Positions 8,341-12,773 of a stretch of DNA of 12,773 bases are shown in pieces (the stretch's first letter is position 1; each line of letters starts with the position of its first letter). The stretch covers positions 1 through 12,773 of the forward strand of contig PITI01000418.1 in NCBI GenBank assembly GCA_004325065.1, read 5' to 3'. This stretch comes from Hamiltosporidium magnivora (Eukaryota; Microsporidia; Dubosqiidae). The position numbers and the translations under genes were made by a program. The notes beneath the pieces were generated by a model. The model was not told where the DNA came from. It worked only from the letters and a program-made list of their open reading frames with translations, and ran no database searches.

Positions 8341-10113
8341 TTATCGATCAAAAAAATCCTGAAAATGATCATTCAAATTAAAACAACACACTATTCCAAA
8401 TCGATTTCTGAAAATACGTTTAATCAAACAAGATCCCAAAAGTAGCAAAGTGTTTATATCATAAAAATATTCCTTTTTTGCATGTTTAGAATGTAAACGT
8501 AGAATATCTCCGTCGCTTTTTGAAAAAATTTCAAGAGTTTGAATTATATAATTTATAAATTCTTTTTCACCAGATTGACTTTCTTCGCGGAATATGTTTT
8601 TTGATCTAAAAAAATTTAAAATTCGGATGTATAAGATTATGAATTGCTTCTTTATCAAAAGATCAAGGTCAAAAATGATTTCTCTGAAGGTAATTAGGGG
8701 ATACTCGTTCATATCAGGATTTGTAAAGGTGTCAATTAAGGTATCTATCTTAATGATTATATTGCTGATATATGTTTTGTCAATTAGAAATAAAAGATCA
8801 TTTAAAATATTCAACATATGATATCGATATAAATAAATGGAGGCAAACTTATCTTTGACGACATTAAAATAAATCATTTTTTCGAATGTAAATAACATGG
8901 AATATAATATGTTGTGTTCTATTGAAATAGAAAATATTTTTAAAATTTTCATAAATTTCTTTCTTAAAATTCCTTTCTTATATAAAAACCATTTACGGTC
9001 TTCATTTTTGGCAGAATTCGATACGCTCTTGTAGTTCGGATTTTCTTTATATTTTTGCTGGATTTTACTTATGATTGGATTATTTATAAGCAGCTTTAAC
9101 TTAAAAATTGCTAGAAAATATGTTCCATGTTTAAGCGTAACATAGTCTAATTTTTCTTTCAATTTAATTTCGAAAGATATAAACTCGGGTAGTATTAAAT
9201 AAATATAATGGTTTTTCTGTTCTAACAAGGTTAAAATATAGTTTTTCCAATGTCCAATAAAATCATCTGAATATAAAAAATCTTGATTTGGCACATAAAA
9301 TAACTGATAATGATTAGTAATTTTGACAAAAGTTTGTGTCTCAAAGGCAATAATGTTTTTTTTTAGGGCTTTTAATTCACCATGTTCAGTTGATGAGGAA
9401 AATATTTCTTTCAATTCTATATTTATAAAAACATCAAATCTCTCGAACAATTCTGTATATAATGTTTCATTTTTTGGTTCAGATAATTGTTACTTATAAT
9501 ATAAATTTGAATTCGGGAGTTTCTCTATTGAATCATTTCTTGATTGAAAAAACCTGCAAATATTTTTCAATAGAATTACTTCTTTCGAAATTAAAAAATA
9601 CATAGTTTTTTCAAATAAGAAATGTGTGGTTTCTTCTACGAACAAGCATTTGAAACTAAAGGTAAAATAGCTAAAATTCATATCCTCTTTCATATTTTCA
9701 AAGATTTTATTTATATGCAACTTGTATACTGCCAAATTACCTCTGGAATGTTCGTCTAATCGTGCATAAACATCATCCAATGATAATTTATCTTTCCTTT
9801 GAGTATCCTCTTCAGATGATTGTTTTCTTTTTCTTGCTTTTGATTCAGAGGTTAAATCTTTTATATTACTCCTTGAACCAGTAAGTTTTTGGGAAACGGA
9901 CGTGACTTTGTGTTCGTATTTGTATATTCCACAGACGAAAATGACGTCATCAGCAGATCTATCATCTCTAGTACATTCAGTTATTTGTGCTTCATTTGAA
10001 AATTCAGAAGTAACAATACTTGCACAATGGCTTATTTCAAAACATATCAAAAAAATTGGAATCAAATTAAGAAAAATTTGCATAACGAGGGATATTATTC
10101 TATATAAATACAT
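8341..10113 (-). CDS. Unrecognised secreted protein, frame split by one TAA
   Basis: One minus-strand frame runs from ATG 10111-10113 to TAA 8341-8343, 590 codons, interrupted only by TAA at 9490-9492 (codon 208). A second ATG at 10081-10083 gives the better signal peptide (MQIFLNLIPIFLICFEISHC, cleavage probably after residues near C/A). A charged linker follows at residues about 88-110 with a basic cluster, KARKRK. The remainder is helical-looking, rich in F, I, L and K, without a domain I recognise. The upstream part alone is 207 codons; the downstream part alone has no ATG near its start (first candidate TTG at 9448-9450). No shift is needed to join them. The stop context, TAA CAA TTA, matches the CARYYA readthrough element; a GT-AG intron of 54 nt could also remove it. 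A fresh nonsense mutation or base-calling error is the simplest alternative. Confidence 0.6.
9440..9493 (-). other. Possible 54-nt intron that would remove the stop
   Basis: On the minus strand the frame reads TAT TAT AAG TAA. A donor GTAACA starts at 9493, and an AG at 9441-9440 gives a 54-nt frame-preserving excision. The acceptor context (TTCGAGAG) lacks a pyrimidine tract and I see no branch motif. A better-looking acceptor (ATACAG, 41 nt) would break the frame. It is listed as an alternative to readthrough. Confidence 0.15.
9484..9492 (-). promoter_or_regulatory. Candidate stop-codon readthrough site (TAA CAA TTA)
   Basis: The stop that splits the secreted-protein frame is followed directly by CAATTA, an exact fit to CARYYA, the hexamer known after leaky stops such as that of tobacco mosaic virus (TAG CAA TTA). 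The known strong element usually follows TAG, so activity here on TAA is inference. Confidence 0.35.
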
Positions 10114-10141
10114 TTTTTTAAGAATAATTTACTCAAAATAA

Positions 10142-10734
10142 CAATTTTTTTTATCATAAGAAATTGCAAAAAAATTTCGGTTGTACAATTTGAATTAAAT
10201 AAATTAATTTTTTAATTCTGTTCAAAGAGTTATTAAAAAATTATGTATCTGTTTCAATATTTATTTTTTTGAATTTTTTTATGGCATTCTAAGCTGTGAA
10301 ACTATTATGAAATCAGAAAAAAAAATTCAAAAAAATAAAAATCAGTGTTGAACAATGTTCATTGCAATTTTAAAATTTTCTTTAATCAATTTTCAGTTTT
10401 TTTGATGTTACATATATATATTTTTTTTATTTCGCTTTTTCGTATATTTGAAGATTAACTTTCGTATTTGTCTTGGTTTTTCTATTTACTATACTATTCG
10501 ATACTCATTAATTATTAAGAAAACTATTTTGAATTAAAAGAGCACGGATATTTCATATTTAGACTGCCAATTTAATTAATCTATTTTTGGAAATATAAAT
10601 AAATAAATAAAAACGTTTTATAATTAATATTATAGAAGACGACTATTTATTAATTTATTAAAGAGTATCGCATCTTTTTAAAACAGTGGCAAGTTTTAGA
10701 TTTGTTCATGACATTAAAGCAGTTCAGGTTTAAC
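10142..10734. other. AT-rich upstream region of the secreted-protein gene
   Basis: This lies 5' of the minus-strand gene and should contain its promoter; I recognise no defined element. It has many A/T runs. A 15-nt word at 10533-10547 is the reverse complement of 5568-5582. Confidence 0.5.
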
Positions 10735-11380
10735 ATAAATAACTGCTACCCCAACACTCCATCGGTAACCCCTGCGATACCTACGTCCCAAAGCCTTTCA
10801 TCTACCAGCTGTCTAGAACCTAATTAATAGGCGAGGCAGTTCCCCGAAGTTCGTTAATGTCCGTTGCATTGAGTGTTATCGAAAGCTGAAGCCTACCCTG
10901 GGCTTCTCCAAGACCATGCAGCATTCCAACTTACTCTACACTTTCTGAACCCAATAAACTTCTAGCTAAGATTTATTTCAGAGACTTACATGGGGTCCAA
11001 CTAGACAGTGCAATGTCATACCAACATGTATAACGTGCTACTTAGCTCTCTTGGTTTTAATGGTTTTTATTTTTTATATCTCCTAAGAACTAAGTCTTCT
11101 ACCCCGACCGACCAAAGCTAAGTTTCCATGCTTTTACCTGGAAATTACCTACATGTTTGGCTGCGGCATTTGATCTAGTTATATAAAAAATTACAAATAA
11201 ATTCGTAGAAAAGGTTTCGCTATTTCTTAGACCTCTCCTTCTCATAACAACTCCCATGGAACAACCGAAGATGAGTGTGGTTTTAATCCCACCAAAAATC
11301 TAAAAAATAACCTCACACCAGTTTCACACGCTCATTGCCAAGCAGAAAGTTTTTTATCTGGTTATCCTTCCTCCACATTT
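10735..11380. other. GC-rich island of unknown origin
   Basis: Three consecutive 60-base lines (10741-10920) count 32, 27 and 31 G+C, about half, in a window that is otherwise overwhelmingly AT. Composition declines but stays raised to about 11380. No long frame is open: the best minus-strand stretch begins MLHGLGEAQGRLQLSITLNA near 10921 and stops after 34 codons. I could not match it to the retroposon, rRNA, tRNA or an integrase. It is most likely a decayed mobile element or a foreign fragment; a structured non-coding RNA is possible. Confidence 0.45.
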
Positions 11381-11575
11381 AAATATTATAGTGCAAAAAT
11401 ATATTATTATAGGATTTTATAACATCTTTAACATTATTTCTTAAAACAATCTCTAAATAAATGTCCTAAATAATAGAAAGGCGCATTAGAAAGAAAAAAG
11501 AATCGTTTGTAATATCAAAGACTAATTCTTTTAGAAGAAAAACAGAGGACATATTGTTAAGAATGATATTAATTC

Positions 11576-11628
11576 ATGTATAAAAGTCTTTCTCTCCATG
11601 ATTTAAAGAGAGAAAAGACTTTTTACAT
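11576..11628. repeat. Imperfect inverted repeat, 20-bp hairpin
   Basis: The left arm 11576-11596 (ATGTATAAAAGTCTT then TCTCTC) pairs with the right arm 11608-11628 (GAGAGAAAAGACTTT then TTACAT). There are 20 base pairs with two single-base bulges and an 11-nt loop (11597-11607). Both arms have mixed composition, so chance formation in AT-rich DNA is less likely. It could be a small foldback element or a transcribed hairpin; no gene lies next to it. Confidence 0.7.
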
Positions 11629-12644
11629 TGCCATTATAAAAAAATGCCCTAATAAACAAAAAATACTGTGGAACACCACCAGTTACCGTAATAGATTGTG
11701 TAAATAAAAGGTAGAAATAAAAAATTTGCTCTCAAAAAGAATCAAACCACCGATTTCCATTCATAAATTTTGCTATAATAATCAAAAAAATTGATAAAAA
11801 TGCTTTTGATAAAACTCCTACAACTCGAAGCAATTCCTTTGACTCATTTTCAAAAAATGAAACATATATCTAATAGATTTTATTGCATAACTATCCAAGT
11901 TAATATTACAAAAACATTCGAAAAAAGAAGCAATAACCATAATTACAGAATGGGTTTGAAGGAATAGAAAAAAAAAAAGATATTTTATTTTTATTATTTT
12001 AACATCATATTCTATAATGTTTTCGTTTATTTACGATAATATCTTGTTTCTATATATTTTTCTGTTTTTTTTTAAATATTATTTCTATATGTTGCTAATT
12101 AATAAACCGCAATATTTTCGAAAATACTCTTTCCTCCAAAAAACGCACAAATGCATCATTTTTCCAAAATACCGTCATCTTTATAATTAAGCAAAAAAAT
12201 TCTGCGTGAGTCTAAATTTGTTCAGGGAAAGCAAAATATAGAGAGTGGAAAGGAGAGGGAAGTGTTTGGAAATAGAATTAAAATAAATATAAAATTTTAT
12301 TATGAAAAATAAAATATTCACATAGCAAATTCATTTAAAAACTATTAAATAAAACGTTATACTTACAGTTACACTATGCAAATTTAATGATATAATGTAT
12401 ATTGTTAATCTGTTAAGATTGACAAGGAATATCAAGTAACTGAGAATTAGAAGTAATATTTTGTTATTATTGTAATAAAAATATACAATGAATTAAAACA
12501 TACCATGTCAGGCACCCTAATGCTTCCAAACCTCATAACGATTTAATGTGAAATCATACTGTATTTACCAATACAATCTCGGATTTATTTTTTCCACCAC
12601 CGCATTTTCTCCTCTTAAAAGATGATTTATGAAAATCCATTTAC
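11629..12644. other. AT-rich spacer, no gene seen
   Basis: I see no reading frame worth calling. There is a purine-rich patch near 12239-12270 and a pyrimidine-rich patch near 12585-12616, neither with a clear role. Confidence 0.55.
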
Positions 12645-12773
12645 AAATTCAATTCTACTCTTAAAAAATTCTTGAAAATTATGATATAAAAATTATTAAA
12701 ATCTTTGTTTTAATTTTTATAAATTCCATTCTACTCTCTAAAAAATTCTTGAAAATTATGATATAAAAATTAT
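12645..12773. repeat. Two-copy 76-bp direct repeat at the window edge
   Basis: The 52-bp segment 12645-12696 recurs at 12721-12773 with one substitution (AATTCAATT versus AATTCCATT) and a two-base/one-base difference after CTACTC. Both copies end in the word GAAAATTATGATATAAAAATT followed by AT. The repeat unit is 76 bp, and the second copy runs to the last base of the window, so more copies may follow outside. Confidence 0.8.

Noticed and set aside
8594..8821. Plus-strand open frame inside the secreted-protein locus
   Set aside because: It lies wholly opposite the longer minus-strand frame and reads as its shadow.
9453..9493. 41-nt GT-AG intron (GTAACA to ATACAG) at the internal stop
   Set aside because: Removing 41 nt shifts the frame and meets a stop soon after, so it cannot restore the protein.
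9902..10141. Plus-strand open frame opposite the signal-peptide end of the secreted-protein gene
   Set aside because: Its text is the complement of the minus-strand coding sequence; it has no domain or separate support.
11100..11240. Words on the minus strand reminiscent of the small-subunit rRNA 530 region (ATGCCGCAGCC, GGTAATTTCCAG)
   Set aside because: The universally invariant string of that region is broken by insertions and no neighbouring rRNA block could be recognised, so the likeness is probably chance.
10735..11380. Possible third copy of the retroposon in the GC-rich island
   Set aside because: Only a short GTTGGGGTAG-like word is shared; the order of blocks seen in copies A and B is absent.

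Overview
The window is eukaryotic-looking DNA of very high A+T content with long spacers, few genes and several decayed repeats. The organism is inferred, not proven. Lysine/asparagine/isoleucine/phenylalanine-rich proteins, intron-poor reading frames, secreted leucine-rich-repeat (LRR)-like proteins and Ty3/gypsy plus short retroposon debris fit an expanded, gene-poor microsporidian genome (Hamiltosporidium or Edhazardia type). Another AT-rich protist or fungus cannot be excluded. I saw no rRNA, tRNA, CRISPR array or bacterial operon signal.

Layout. 1-2076 is spacer with an old copy of a short retroposon (524-763) and one unrecognised open frame on the minus strand (1111-1404). About 2080-4611, minus strand, is a relic of one large gene: signal peptide, a BTB-like N-terminal part, then LRR-like segments. 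It is cut by at least two in-frame stops and several frameshifts. One segment (3471-3572) is in a frame too short for a simple ORF search. 4612-8340 is spacer holding a fossil Ty3/gypsy integrase on the plus strand (6174-6539) and a second, younger copy of the retroposon (7730-7959) flanked by perfect 13-bp target-site duplications. 8341-10113, minus strand, is a 590-codon reading frame for a secreted, unrecognised protein, split by one TAA whose context is TAA CAA TTA. 10142-12773 is spacer with an unexplained island of about 50% G+C (about 10735-11380), a 20-bp imperfect hairpin (11576-11628) and a direct repeat that runs into the window edge (12645-12773).

How the parts relate. The two protein loci share strand and architecture (N-terminal signal peptide, lineage-type protein, no recognised enzyme fold). 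Both look like members of fast-evolving secreted families exposed to host contact. One is clearly dead. The other is either newly dead, mis-sequenced, spliced, or expressed through stop-codon readthrough. The points most worth checking are the TAA CAA TTA stop, the retroposon with its intact duplications, the hairpin, and the GC-rich island.
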